Of a DNA stretch of 64,000 bases, positions 1-9,127 are shown in pieces (position 1 is the first letter of the stretch; the number at the start of each line of letters is the position of its first letter). The translations under genes were made by a program, and so were the position numbers. A model generated the notes under the pieces. The model was given only the letters and a program-made list of their open reading frames with translations, ran no database searches and was not told where the DNA came from. Location of the stretch: positions 124,001-188,000 of the forward strand of contig CANMQJ010000002.1 in the NCBI GenBank assembly GCA_947500005.1, read 5' to 3'. This DNA comes from an uncultured Paracoccaceae bacterium (lineage in GTDB: Bacteria; Pseudomonadota; Alphaproteobacteria; Rhodobacterales; Rhodobacteraceae).

Positions 1-1692
1 CTGGCGCTGTGCTGGACCATCGATATCGTCCTTCTGGGAATCATCTTCGCCGCCATTCAACGGTTCGTTTCCAGCGCGGATGCGATGGAGAACATGTTGA
101 TCAGCTATTCCACGGCGGATCAGTGGCTGGGCCTTCTGGCGCTTTTCGCATGTGTCGAGCTGACGCGCCGTGAATTCGGCCTTGGCCTGACCGTCGTCGC
201 CGGCGGCGTGCTGGCCTATATTCTTTGGGGTGAAAGCATGCCAGGCATGTTCCGCCATGCGGGCTTTACCCTCGACCAGATCGTGCAGGGCACATGGTAC
301 GGCTATGCCGGCGTGTTTGGCATGCCCGTTTCGGTCGTGATCGAACTGCTTTTCATCTACATCGTGTTCGGCATGGTGCTTGAAGCGACCGGCGCCGGAC
401 ACGCGCTGATCCGCATCGCTGTTCGCCTGACCGGACGCATCTCCGGCGGTCCGGCACATGCCTCTATCGTTGCGTCCACGCTTTTCGGGTCGATGTCCGG
501 GTCTGTGACTGCGAACGTGGCCGGGACTGGGACATTCACGATCCCGATGATGAAACAAAAAGGGTTCCGCCCCGAATTCGCGGGCGCAGTCGAGGCCGCT
601 GCCTCGACTGCGGGGCAGTTCATCCCCCCGGTCATGGGGGCCGTGGCCTTCATGCTGGCCCAATTGACCAGCACGCCTTATCTGCTGGTCTGTGTTGCAG
701 CGCTGATCCCGGCGGCCGCCTATATCACCGCACTTGTTCTCGCAGTCTGGCTTGAAGCGCGGCGCACCGGCATTGGCGCCACGACACCTCAGGAGATGCC
801 GGTTCTGAACCGGCGCGATGCCGTCGAAAGCCTGATGTTCGTCATCCCGATCCTCACCGTCATCGGCATCCTTCTGATGGGGCGGTCCCCGGCCATGGCG
901 GGCTTTGGAGCGACCATCTCGGCGCTGGCGCTTGGTTTTCTCAACCCCGAAATCCGCCGCAACCCGTGGCGTCTGGTCGAAGCCCTGGCCAAGGGTGGGG
1001 TCTCCGGCGCGCGCATCATGATCGCCGTCGGCGCCATCGGGATCGTCGTGGCAGGCATGAACCTGACCGGTCTGGGTCTGAGCTTTGCGCAGACCGTCGG
1101 ATCTCTCGGCGCCGAAAACCTGTTTCTGTCGCTGGTCCTGACGGCCCTGGCTTGTCTGGTACTTGGCATGGGGATGCCCACCCTGCCTGCTTATCTTATC
1201 ATCGTTCTGGTGATGGGGCCGGCCCTGTCGTCCATGGGCGCACCCCGGATCGCCGTGCATATGTTCGTGCTATACTATGCGGTTCTGTCCGCAATCACGC
1301 CGCCTGTGGCATTGGCTGCCTTTGCGGCGGCCCCGATCGCGGATGCCAACCCGATGAAGATCGGCGTGGTCGCCCTGCGGCTGACCATCGTCGGGTTCAT
1401 CGTGCCGTTCCTGTTCGTGCTGAACCCGTCGCTTCTGCTGATCCAGGACTTTGAAATGACCGACTTCGTTATCGGCATGTTGCGGATTGTCTGCATCACC
1501 TGGGCCCTGTCGGCTGCGTTGGCCGGGTTCGGCCTGTCCCGGCTACAGCCGCTGATGCGGGGGGCATACATCCTTGGCGCAGCGCTTTGCCTGGCGCGGA
1601 GCACTGGGATCGACGCGATCGGCTTTGGTCTGGTCGCAGCGATCTTTGTTCTCGAAACCGTACGCCTGCGGGCACACCCAACAACAGCCTGA
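1..1692 (+). CDS. TAXI-type TRAP transporter fused permease (5' end outside window)
   Basis: The reading frame is open from base 1, so the start lies upstream of the window. At least 563 residues are visible. They are almost entirely hydrophobic membrane segments and include Gly-rich TRAP large-subunit stretches (STLFGSMSGSVTANVAGTG, then AASTAGQFIPPVMGAVAFM). An extra block of membrane helices sits before the DctM-like core, which is the layout of the fused small-plus-large permeases that work with TAXI receptors. The receptor gene lies two genes downstream, which supports this. Inference: a sodium- or proton-driven importer of an organic acid. The substrate is unknown. The DUF1254 gene begins 9 bases after the stop. 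Confidence 0.9.
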   Translation: MALCWTIDIVLLGIIFAAIQRFVSSADAMENMLISYSTADQWLGLLALFACVELTRREFGLGLTVVAGGVLAYILWGESMPGMFRHAGFTLDQIVQGTWYGYAGVFGMPVSVVIELLFIYIVFGMVLEATGAGHALIRIAVRLTGRISGGPAHASIVASTLFGSMSGSVTANVAGTGTFTIPMMKQKGFRPEFAGAVEAAASTAGQFIPPVMGAVAFMLAQLTSTPYLLVCVAALIPAAAYITALVLAVWLEARRTGIGATTPQEMPVLNRRDAVESLMFVIPILTVIGILLMGRSPAMAGFGATISALALGFLNPEIRRNPWRLVEALAKGGVSGARIMIAVGAIGIVVAGMNLTGLGLSFAQTVGSLGAENLFLSLVLTALACLVLGMGMPTLPAYLIIVLVMGPALSSMGAPRIAVHMFVLYYAVLSAITPPVALAAFAAAPIADANPMKIGVVALRLTIVGFIVPFLFVLNPSLLLIQDFEMTDFVIGMLRIVCITWALSAALAGFGLSRLQPLMRGAYILGAALCLARSTGIDAIGFGLVAAIFVLETVRLRAHPTTA

Positions 1693-1700
1693 GGTCAAAG

Positions 1701-2996
1701 ATGCTGCAAACCCTGGATAAACCCGACCTGCGCGCGATTGCCCGTGAGGCGTATACCTTCACCCTGCCCCTGGTCACGATGGAAAGCTTCCGCAGGCGGC
1801 GGATGGGTCTTGGCCCGATGAACGACATGTTCCACACGCGCAAGCTGCTGCATTTCAAATCGCGCCACATCACCGCGCCGAATAACGACACGCTGTACTC
1901 CAACGCATGGCTTGACTTGCGTCAGGGGCCGGCCGTGATCGAGCTGCCAGAAACCGGGGATCGCTATATATCGGTCGCGGTCATGGACATGTGGACGGAC
2001 AATATCGCCATCCTTGGCACACGCACGACAGGAGGCGAAGGCGGGCGTTTCACCATCTTCGGGCCGGAGGCCGGAACCGACGGGATCGATGGCCCGGTTG
2101 TCCGGTCGACGACCCCGATCTGCTGGGTACTGGCGCGTATCCTTGTGGCGGGTCCCGAGGATCTGGCCGCCGCACGCGCGGTGCAGGACGGTCTGGTCCT
2201 GCAGATTCCGCCCCCGCCGAACACGCCCGACGGCGATCCGGCGCAGGGCACACGCACCGCCCCATGGCCCGAGTACTTCGCCCAAGCAGATGACCTGCTG
2301 CGCCTTCACCGGCCCCGCGCCACCGATATAGGCGTGATGCATCGGATCGCATCGCTTGGGCTTGGCAGCGGAGAGCGCTTTGATCCTGACCGGTTCAGCG
2401 CAGAAGATGCCGAGGAGATCGCCGTCGGCGTCGCCGAAGCCCGCCGCGCCATCGAAGGCGGCATGATCATGGCCGCAGAAGGTGACGGCTGGCTGGATCC
2501 GAAGGCCGGGCTGGGTTTCTACAACCAGGATTACGAATTCCGTGCCCGCGTCGCTGTCGGTGGTCTTGGCGCGCTGACCCTCGAAGAGGCCACATACTAT
2601 CCCGCACAGTCCTTCGCCGGGCGTCCGCTGGACGGGCGGCAGATGATGCACTGGCATATCCCGGCAGATCAGCAGATTCCGGTCAATGCCTTCTGGTCGC
2701 TGTCGATGTACGAGCCGACCGAAGACGGAGAACTGTTCTTCATCGAAAACCCGCTGTCCCGCTACGCGATCGGCGATCGCACGCCGGGGCTGATCCTGAA
2801 CGACGACGGCTCCTGCGATATCTGGATCGGCCATGACCACCCTGGTTCAGCGCGCGCGCCGAACTGGCTGCCTGCGCCTGCCGGACCCTACACGCTTTTG
2901 TTGCGAGCCTATTTGGCAAAATCCGAGCTGCTTGAGGGGCACTACAAGATCCCTGTTCCGCAGCCCGTAACCTTGGAGGAGGAGACCCAAGAATGA
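1701..2996 (+). CDS. DUF1254/DUF1214 domain protein, copy A
   Basis: A 431-residue protein with the DUF1254 (N-terminal) and DUF1214 (C-terminal) arrangement. A motif TAPNNDTLYSNAWLDL lies near residue 55, and an FWSLSMYEP block lies in the C-terminal half. I chose the ATG at 1701 because the residues upstream of it are antisense-like and homology to copy B begins there. Many family members carry a signal peptide, but none is visible here, so a cytoplasmic location is likely. The biochemical role of the family is not established. The gene lies between the TRAP permease and TRAP receptor genes and overlaps the receptor start by ATGA, so it is translationally coupled to transport. It is clearly paralogous to the gene at 4227-5498. 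Confidence 0.85.
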   Translation: MLQTLDKPDLRAIAREAYTFTLPLVTMESFRRRRMGLGPMNDMFHTRKLLHFKSRHITAPNNDTLYSNAWLDLRQGPAVIELPETGDRYISVAVMDMWTDNIAILGTRTTGGEGGRFTIFGPEAGTDGIDGPVVRSTTPICWVLARILVAGPEDLAAARAVQDGLVLQIPPPPNTPDGDPAQGTRTAPWPEYFAQADDLLRLHRPRATDIGVMHRIASLGLGSGERFDPDRFSAEDAEEIAVGVAEARRAIEGGMIMAAEGDGWLDPKAGLGFYNQDYEFRARVAVGGLGALTLEEATYYPAQSFAGRPLDGRQMMHWHIPADQQIPVNAFWSLSMYEPTEDGELFFIENPLSRYAIGDRTPGLILNDDGSCDIWIGHDHPGSARAPNWLPAPAGPYTLLLRAYLAKSELLEGHYKIPVPQPVTLEEETQE

Positions 2997-4024
2997 CCAA
3001 GATGAACCGCCGCGCGACCATGATCACCATGGCCGCCCTTAGCTTGGTGCTGACCGCGCTGCCAGCTTCGGCCCAGCAGACGAACCTGCGGGTTCACACC
3101 GCTGCGCCAGGCACCTCGGCTTTCACCTTTTCCACGACGATGCAGACTGTCGTTCAGAATGCGACGAACATCCGAATGAACGTGACGTCGGGCCAAACCT
3201 CGACCCGGTCCACCCTCGATGCGGCCAATGGCAACGTTGATCTTTTTGTCTCGGCGCCGGCCATCAACCACTTCATGAAGTCCCAAACGGCGATGTACAA
3301 GGACATGGAGAATGCGCCGGAACTCTTCAAGAATATCCGGCAGGTGGTGAACTTCCCTCTTGGGCCGTACCACATCGTCACCTACGCTGATTCCGGTATC
3401 GAAACGCTGGAAGATGTGCGTGGCCGTCGCGTCTTTGTAGGCCCTCCGGGTGGGGCGGCCACGACCGTCGGGCTGGCCATCATCGAAAGCGCTACAGGCA
3501 TGGTGCCCGGCGACTATGAACAGGCGAAACTCGATTGGTCCTCGGGCCAGCAGGCACTGCAGGATCGCCAGGTCGATCTTGCCATCATCCCGACCGAGCT
3601 GCCGTCTGCCTCGATGATGCAGCTCGCCCTGCTTGGCAAGATCAGGCTGATCGACATTCCCGAAGAAGCATTCAACACTGGCCCCCTGGCGAAAATGGTA
3701 AAGATTCCCGGCCGTACGATCGAGGAAATCGGACCGGACGTCTACGGCGACAACCAGCTTAACGATACACCGATCACAGCGGTCGGGAGCTGGGTCGGAA
3801 TCGGGACCCATGTCGGCGTCGATGCGGACGTGATCTATGAAGTGACCAAGGCCATGTTCGAGAATCTTGATGCCATGCATGCCGCGGCCGAGTGGATGCA
3901 GGTCTTCACGCCTGAAGCTGCGCTGAAAGAAGTAAACGCACCACTGCACGTCGGAGCTTACCGCTGGTTCAAGGAAAACGGCGTTGAGGTTCCCGAAGCT
4001 CTCATCCCGCCCGAAGCTTCCTGA
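2993..4024 (+). CDS. TAXI family TRAP transporter solute receptor
   Basis: A 343-residue periplasmic binding protein. It has a Sec signal peptide (MTKMNRRATMITMAALSLVL followed by an ALPASA-type cleavage region). The mature part resembles the TAXI (TRAP-associated extracytoplasmic immunogenic) family, with a GPPGGAATTVG ligand-loop-like segment near residue 150. It would capture the substrate and hand it to the fused permease encoded at 1-1692. Its ATG overlaps the preceding stop. A hairpin follows the stop, which may protect the abundant receptor transcript. The substrate cannot be read from the sequence. Confidence 0.88.
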   Translation: MTKMNRRATMITMAALSLVLTALPASAQQTNLRVHTAAPGTSAFTFSTTMQTVVQNATNIRMNVTSGQTSTRSTLDAANGNVDLFVSAPAINHFMKSQTAMYKDMENAPELFKNIRQVVNFPLGPYHIVTYADSGIETLEDVRGRRVFVGPPGGAATTVGLAIIESATGMVPGDYEQAKLDWSSGQQALQDRQVDLAIIPTELPSASMMQLALLGKIRLIDIPEEAFNTGPLAKMVKIPGRTIEEIGPDVYGDNQLNDTPITAVGSWVGIGTHVGVDADVIYEVTKAMFENLDAMHAAAEWMQVFTPEAALKEVNAPLHVGAYRWFKENGVEVPEALIPPEAS

Positions 4025-4033
4025 GGGTGGGCG

Positions 4034-4070
4034 TCGAACCGCGTCTGGCCATGTGCCGGGCGCGGTTCGA
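4034..4070 (+). terminator. Hairpin after the TAXI receptor gene
   Basis: A perfect 10-bp inverted repeat (TCGAACCGCG at 4034-4043 and CGCGGTTCGA at 4061-4070) begins 10 bases after the receptor stop. There is no T-run, so it is more likely a transcript-stabilising or attenuating hairpin than a strong intrinsic terminator. Nothing else was recognised in the rest of the 4025-4226 gap. Confidence 0.5.
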
Positions 4071-4226
4071 TCACACCAATTGGCGGGGGCTGGCCCTCGG
4101 CAGGACTGCTCACACGACACCGATCGCTGATCCAGTTTTGATGCTGGCGCACAGCGACCGTGCCCTACGCTGCAAACACAAGAGTGTCACAGCAAATCCT
4201 ACGCCTGCGCCACCAAGAGAGACGAA

Positions 4227-5498
4227 ATGCCAAAAGACACCGACGTGCCCACCGATTTCGCCTCTGTCGCTTCCGAGGCTTACCTTTATGCCATGCCGCT
4301 GGTGGCGCTCGAAACCTTCAGGCGCCGACGTATTGCACAGGGCGAGATGCATCAGCTGATGCATCACCGCAACCTGCTAAGCCACAAAGATCGCCAGATT
4401 ACCACGCCAAACAACGACACGCTTTATAGCGATCTCTGGCTGGATCTCGACCGCGGTCCAGCAAAGATTTCGGTGCCCGGGACGCAGGGGCGTTATATCT
4501 CGCTGCACGTTATGGACGCCTATACCAACACTATTGCCGTGCTTGGCTCTCGTACCACCGGGCCAGACACCATCGAAGTCACATTGGTTGCCCCGACTGC
4601 CTCTACCGATGGCATCGAAGGGCCTTGGGTGCGATGCACAACCCCGAATGTCCTGGCCTTCTTCCGCATCCTTGCGGATAACCCGGAAGATTTGTCATGG
4701 CCGCGCGGCATTCAGGATTCGATCACCCTCGACGCGCCCGCGCATGATGGCCACGAGATCACCCCTGTCGACCGCCATGCGCCCTGGCAAAACTTCTTCG
4801 CAGAAGCCAACCGCCTGATCCGCCGCAATCCGCCGCCCGCCACCGATATCGATATCCTGCGCCGCATCGCGCCTTTGGGCATCGGTCCGGACAGCGTTTT
4901 CGACCCGTCCCGTCTTACGCCCGAACAGGGAGAGGCAATCGCGGATGGCCTGCGCATCTGCGCCGACAGGATGGCCCGAATTCAGGCCTCCATGGGCCGG
5001 GGGGGTGCAGGCTGGGTCCCGCCGCGCCGCAACCTTGGCGTCTACGGACAAGATTATTTCCTGCGTGCTGTCGTGGCCGTCGGCGGGCTTGCTGCACTGC
5101 CACTCGAAGAAGCCAGCTATTTTCGGTCGGGCGGTGTGAATGGCGAACCCTTTGTCGGCACGCGCACATGGCGGCTCCACTTCCCCGCCGACCATATGCC
5201 GCCGACCGACTCTTTCTGGTCATTGTCGCTTTACGAACCGACTCCCGAGGGCGAGTTCTATTTTGTCGATAACCGGCTGAAAAGATATGCCGTGGGCGAC
5301 CGTACGCCGGGTTTGAAATGGAACGTGGACGGATCGCTGGACATATGGGTTGGCAACCATAGCCCCGGCACTGAGCGCGAATCCAACTGGCTTCCGGCGC
5401 CACCGGGACCGTTTCAGCTGTTCCTGCGGGCCTACTTGCCGCGCGTCGAACTCCTGGAGGGCCGCTATAAGATCCCCGATCCCGAACCCGTCAGTTGA
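4227..5498 (+). CDS. DUF1254/DUF1214 domain protein, copy B
   Basis: A 423-residue paralogue of the protein at 1701-2996. It shares the same landmarks: EAYLYAMPLV at the N-terminus, TTPNNDTLYSDLWLDL, RYISLHVMDAYT, YGQDYFLRAVVAVGGL, and an FWSLSLYEPTPEGEFYFV block with the C-terminal LLEGRYKIPDP. No signal peptide is visible. The ATG at 4227 is preceded by a purine-rich AAGAGAGACGA stretch. Both copies keep the same conserved blocks, so both are probably functional. They may act as a hetero-oligomer or on successive intermediates, which is inference. The catalytic activity is unknown. Confidence 0.85.
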   Translation: MPKDTDVPTDFASVASEAYLYAMPLVALETFRRRRIAQGEMHQLMHHRNLLSHKDRQITTPNNDTLYSDLWLDLDRGPAKISVPGTQGRYISLHVMDAYTNTIAVLGSRTTGPDTIEVTLVAPTASTDGIEGPWVRCTTPNVLAFFRILADNPEDLSWPRGIQDSITLDAPAHDGHEITPVDRHAPWQNFFAEANRLIRRNPPPATDIDILRRIAPLGIGPDSVFDPSRLTPEQGEAIADGLRICADRMARIQASMGRGGAGWVPPRRNLGVYGQDYFLRAVVAVGGLAALPLEEASYFRSGGVNGEPFVGTRTWRLHFPADHMPPTDSFWSLSLYEPTPEGEFYFVDNRLKRYAVGDRTPGLKWNVDGSLDIWVGNHSPGTERESNWLPAPPGPFQLFLRAYLPRVELLEGRYKIPDPEPVS

Positions 5499-5624
5499 TC
5501 ACGGTAGCCCCCATATAATCTGGCGACATAAAACCACCAAAGTTGGGATCCTGTTGATACCTTGTTCGTGCAAGTTGCACCAGTTCCCAACACCATTCAA
5601 ACAAGGCCGCCTATAAGGCACAAA

Positions 5625-5639
5625 GTACCGCGGCGGTAC
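5625..5639. promoter_or_regulatory. 15-nt palindrome upstream of the acyl-CoA synthetase gene
   Basis: GTACCGC-G-GCGGTAC is a perfect inverted repeat 14 bases upstream of the ATG at 5654. A TATAAG hexamer at 5612-5617 resembles a -10 element, although no convincing -35 was found. The position just downstream of a possible -10 would suit a repressor operator. The cognate regulator is not identified. Confidence 0.4.
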
Positions 5640-5653
5640 AGAGGGAAAGATCT

Positions 5654-7750
5654 ATGAACAGCGAAACTGGATCGCTTCAGCGTCTGTTTTACCCGCGCTC
5701 GGTGGCGGTGATCGGGGCATCTTCGGATCCCACCAAGATTGGCGGTCGCCCGATCGACTTCCTCAAGCGCTCAGGATTTGACGGGCGTATCGTTCCGGTG
5801 AACCCCAGGGCGCACGAGGTTCAGGGCCTGCCCGCTTTCCCCTCGATCAAAGAGGCCGGAGACGTCGATCTGGCGATCTGTGCCGTGCCCGGAAAATTCG
5901 CCGAACAGGTGGTCGATGACTGTGTCGCCGCAGGTGTGGGCGCCCTGGTTATGTTCTCCTCGGGCTTTGCCGAGCTCGGCGAAGACGGTGCCGCCACGCA
6001 GGAACGCATGGCCGCCACGGCCCGCGCCGGGGGGCTGCGGCTGATGGGGCCGAACTGCATGGGCGTGGCCACGATGAGCACCGGAATGGTGGCGACCTTC
6101 CACCCCGCTTTCGCCAAGGTCGAGACCCTGCCACGCGATGGTCGTATCGCCCTGATCAGTCAGTCCGGCGCATTTGGCGGGCTGTGCGTCCAGATGGCCA
6201 ACAGCCGCGGCATCGGTATTTCGCACATGGTCACCACTGGCAACGAGGGCGACATTGATGTGCCCGACGTGCTGGAAGAGCTGGCGCAGGACCCCGCGGT
6301 CGACGTGATCCTGATGTATCTTGAAGGCTGCCGAAACGGCCCCGGCCTGATCCGCGCGCTCGAGATCGCACGGGCCAATCGCAAGCCTGTCGTTGCCGTC
6401 AAACTCGGCCGGACCGAGGCGGGGGCCGAAGCGGCCCAATCTCACACCGCAGCTCTGGCCGGATCGGACGCCGTGTTCGACGCCGTGTTCCGCCAGTTCG
6501 GCGTCTACCGCGCCCGCAATATCGAAGAATTCCTTGATGTTGGCTGCGCCCTGTCGATGGGTCGCTTGCCTGAAAACGACCGGGTCGCCATTATCACGCC
6601 CTCGGGCGGGGTGGGTATCCTCATGGCTGACGAAGCGGAAGATCGCGGCCTTGACGTCGCCCCCCTGCCGGATGAGGTGCAGCGCAAGTTCAAGGAACTG
6701 ATCCCATTCGCCGGGGTGCGCAACCCGCTGGACATGACCGCTCAGGTGGTGTCGGATATGACGCTGTTCGAACAGGCACTGGACCTTGTGATTACGGGAA
6801 CCGATTTCGGCAGCGTCGTCTGCTTCATGGGCGCCGCGACCACCGACCTGAAACAGGCGGAGGTGCTGACTGAAAGCTGGGAACGCGTCCGGGCCGCCCA
6901 TCCCGACAGGCTGATGATTGCGCCTGGGCTGCACCCTGCAAGCGTCTCCCGCGCGCTGGAGGCCAACGGCACCTACGCCCCGACCGAACCGACCTACGGC
7001 CCCCGCGCAGTCGCTGCCGGGTGGTTCTTCACCCAAAGCTTTGCCAACGCCGCTGACCGGCCCGTTGTGCCTGAAGGCGTCAACCTACCGTCCGGCCAAC
7101 TCAACGAAATTCAGGCGATGGAAGTGCTGGGTGCCGCTGGGCTTCCGGTGATCGACGAGCGTCTGGCAACCACTGAAGACGATGCCGTCGCGGTGGCCCA
7201 AGCCATCGGGTATCCAGTGGTGATGAAGCTGCTGTCGCCGGACATCCTGCACAAGTCGGACATCGGTGGAGTCAAGTTGAACCTGCAAGACGCGGATGCG
7301 GTCCGCGACGCGTTCGAGGCTATCATGGGGGCTGGCGCCACCGTGTCGGGCGCGCGGATCGATGGCTGCATAGTCGCGCCTATGGTTTCCGGCGAAGGCG
7401 TCGAAACGATCCTTGGCGTCACCATGGATCCGACCTTTGGCCCGATCATTATGTTTGGTCTTGGCGGTCTGCTGGTCGAGGCGATGGGCGATGTCAGCTT
7501 CCGCGTCGCGCCCGTTGATCACGCCCAGGCCCGCGCCATGATCGACGAAATCCGCGCCCGCAAGGTGCTGGACGGGGTCCGGGGCGCACCGCCGTCAGAC
7601 ATCGATGCGCTGGCCGAAGCCATCGTCGCGTTGTCGCGCTTTGCGGCAGCCCATGCTGACCAGCTTGTATCGATCGAAGCGAACCCAGTTCTGGTCCGGC
7701 GTGAAGGCCACGGCGCCATCGCACTGGACGCAGTAGTCGTGACCAGGTGA
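5654..7750 (+). CDS. NDP-forming acyl-CoA synthetase (acetate-CoA ligase family)
   Basis: A 698-residue single-chain acyl-CoA synthetase of the ADP-forming superfamily. In order it has an N-terminal CoA-binding Rossmann domain (VAVIGASSDPTKIGG), a succinyl-CoA-ligase-like domain carrying the candidate phosphohistidine His264 in AQSHTAALAG, and a C-terminal ATP-grasp domain from about residue 480 (IGYPVVMKLLSPDILHKSDIGGVK). It would activate a carboxylic acid to its CoA thioester with ATP, forming ADP and phosphate. It lies downstream of the TAXI transporter and the two DUF1254 genes, so the imported compound or its product is a plausible substrate. The RBS GAGGGAAAG precedes the ATG. Confidence 0.9.
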   Translation: MNSETGSLQRLFYPRSVAVIGASSDPTKIGGRPIDFLKRSGFDGRIVPVNPRAHEVQGLPAFPSIKEAGDVDLAICAVPGKFAEQVVDDCVAAGVGALVMFSSGFAELGEDGAATQERMAATARAGGLRLMGPNCMGVATMSTGMVATFHPAFAKVETLPRDGRIALISQSGAFGGLCVQMANSRGIGISHMVTTGNEGDIDVPDVLEELAQDPAVDVILMYLEGCRNGPGLIRALEIARANRKPVVAVKLGRTEAGAEAAQSHTAALAGSDAVFDAVFRQFGVYRARNIEEFLDVGCALSMGRLPENDRVAIITPSGGVGILMADEAEDRGLDVAPLPDEVQRKFKELIPFAGVRNPLDMTAQVVSDMTLFEQALDLVITGTDFGSVVCFMGAATTDLKQAEVLTESWERVRAAHPDRLMIAPGLHPASVSRALEANGTYAPTEPTYGPRAVAAGWFFTQSFANAADRPVVPEGVNLPSGQLNEIQAMEVLGAAGLPVIDERLATTEDDAVAVAQAIGYPVVMKLLSPDILHKSDIGGVKLNLQDADAVRDAFEAIMGAGATVSGARIDGCIVAPMVSGEGVETILGVTMDPTFGPIIMFGLGGLLVEAMGDVSFRVAPVDHAQARAMIDEIRARKVLDGVRGAPPSDIDALAEAIVALSRFAAAHADQLVSIEANPVLVRREGHGAIALDAVVVTR

Positions 7751-7805
7751 GAGACCTAATTGGCTGAACTCACCCAACGCCCTACGCGGGGACTCGCTGG
7801 TTGAG

Positions 7806-8536
7806 GCCCGCCACGGGTCGATGACAGACGGGTGTTGAACGGGATTATCTTCATCAATCGCAATGGTTTGCGCTGGCGGGATGCGCCGCGGGAATATGGT
7901 CCGCACAAGACGCTGTACAGCCGATGGAAGCGTTGGAGCGAGAAAGGCATCTTTGCACGGATGATGGTCGTCCTGGCTGCCGAACACGGAGAGGAGAAGG
8001 CCGTGATGATCGACGCGACCTATTTGAAGGCACACCTCACTGCGACCAGTATGGCCGCGAAAAAAAGGGGGGCGTGGTCGTCTGATCGGTCGGATCAAGG
8101 GCAGCATGAACACCAAAATGCATGCCATCTGCGCTAGCCAAGGGCGACCGCTCAACCTGTTCGTCACCGCCGGCCAAGCCAGCGACTACATCGGCGCACG
8201 GGCGTTGTTAAGCAGCCTGCCAAATGTCGATTGGCTGCTCGGCGATCGCGGATACGATGCCGATTGGTTCAGAGAAGCGTTGCAAGACAAAGGGATACGC
8301 GCTTGCATCCCAGGTCGGAAGCAGCGCAAGACCCCGGTCAAATACGACAAGCGCGGATACAAACGCCGCAACCGCCCCTTTCGTGACATTGCTGCGCAAT
8401 GCACTGTCGGGCAGTGATCGAGATCATGTTCGGCAGGCTCAAGGACTGGCGGCGTGTAGCGACACGATATGATCGCTGCCCCAAGGTCTTCCTCTCAGCC
8501 ATCGCTCTGGCCGCGACAGTCATCTATTGGATATGA
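7806..8536 (+). pseudogene. Decayed IS5-type transposase
   Basis: Three fragments in different frames match one IS5-family (IS427-like) transposase. Frame one (to about 8060) reads PRVDDRRVLNGIIF and NRNGLRWRDAPREYGPHKTL. Frame two (about 8080-8417) reads LIGRIKGSMNTKMHAICASQ, then WLLGDRGYDADWFREAL and KYDKRGYKRRNR. Frame three (8414-8536) reads VIEIMFGRLKDWRRVATRYD and ends in ATVIYWI. The first frame change coincides with an A7G6 run at 8060-8072, where some relatives may shift frame. The second follows roughly 40 extra bases after YKRRNR. The first 25 or so residues are not recognisable. It is almost certainly inactive. Confidence 0.85.
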
Positions 8537-8550
8537 ATCCTGACCCTAAG
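7806..8550 (+). mobile_element. IS5-family insertion sequence remnant
   Basis: The element covers the broken transposase plus the 3' end TGAATCCTGACCCTAAG at 8534-8550, which resembles the terminal repeat of related elements. I found no matching 5' inverted repeat and no target-site duplication, so the left end appears lost or diverged. It sits between the acyl-CoA synthetase gene and the 3' side of tRNA-Arg. Confidence 0.75.
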
Positions 8551-8936
8551 AGCCTTTTTGTACGAAGACCGCATTGCTCGATGCCAACATTGCGCGAAGG
8601 ACAATGCTTCACTAAACCAGCCCGCCCCCCCTCCGCGAGTGCGCTATCCCTACATTTTCTTTAGGTTGCATGGGAGAATTTGCGACAAACGATTGTTGTC
8701 GATCGTGAGTTCCTGCGACCGCGAGGATAACGATGAGGTCGCGTCGAAATTCTTCTAAAGCGTGACTTTCAAGGCTCCAAGACGATCGACTACCTCAGGT
8801 CCTGCCCGTGAACAGGCAAGCAACTGCAGATCCAACGGCCCAACCAAGGAGTTGCAATGGATCGTGTTTCGTTCCGAGTTTCATTCCAGTTCGTTTGCGG
8901 AACTTTCCAGAACTCCCTCTAGCACATTGAATTTAT
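8551..8936. other. Gene-free stretch between IS remnant and tRNA-Arg
   Basis: About 390 bases have no convincing coding signal. Short open frames exist but lack ribosome binding sites and family-like sequence. Composition is less GC-rich than the flanks. No att repeat, integrase fragment or T-rich terminator was recognised. Confidence 0.6.
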
Positions 8937-9013
8937 TGGTGACCCCGGCAGGATTCGAACCTGCAACCTGCCCCTTAGGAGGGGGCTGCTCTATCCAATT
9001 GAGCCACGGGGCC
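8937..9013 (-). tRNA. tRNA-Arg (anticodon CCT)
   Basis: The minus strand folds as a full cloverleaf. The acceptor stem pairs GGCCCCG with CGGGGTC (one G-U pair), and the anticodon loop is CTCCTAA within a GCCCC/GGGGC stem. The T arm is GCAGG-TTCGAAT-CCTGC, and the 3' CCA is encoded (plus-strand TGG at 8937-8939). Anticodon CCT reads AGG codons. The 3' end faces the IS remnant and the accessory genes. Confidence 0.95.
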
Positions 9014-9127
9014 GTTCGGGGCCTTCTGTAACGGGGATTCTCCGGCTTGTCACCGGTTTTAGGGCAGTTGAACAAGCCTTCGCGTTCGCGCTACCATCTC
9101 GCAACGCAATTCATCACGGATACGCCC

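Noticed and set aside
1701-5498. DUF1254 proteins as periplasmic enzymes
   Set aside because: Neither copy has an N-terminal hydrophobic signal sequence, so export was not assigned although it is common in the family.
8060-8072. A7G6 run as a functional programmed frameshift site in the IS5 transposase
   Set aside because: Some relatives may use such a slip, but a second lesion downstream and a missing start make the copy nonfunctional, so no active frameshift is claimed.
8558-9031. Short plus-strand frames between the IS remnant and the tRNA
   Set aside because: No RBS, odd composition, and the longer one runs antisense through the tRNA gene.
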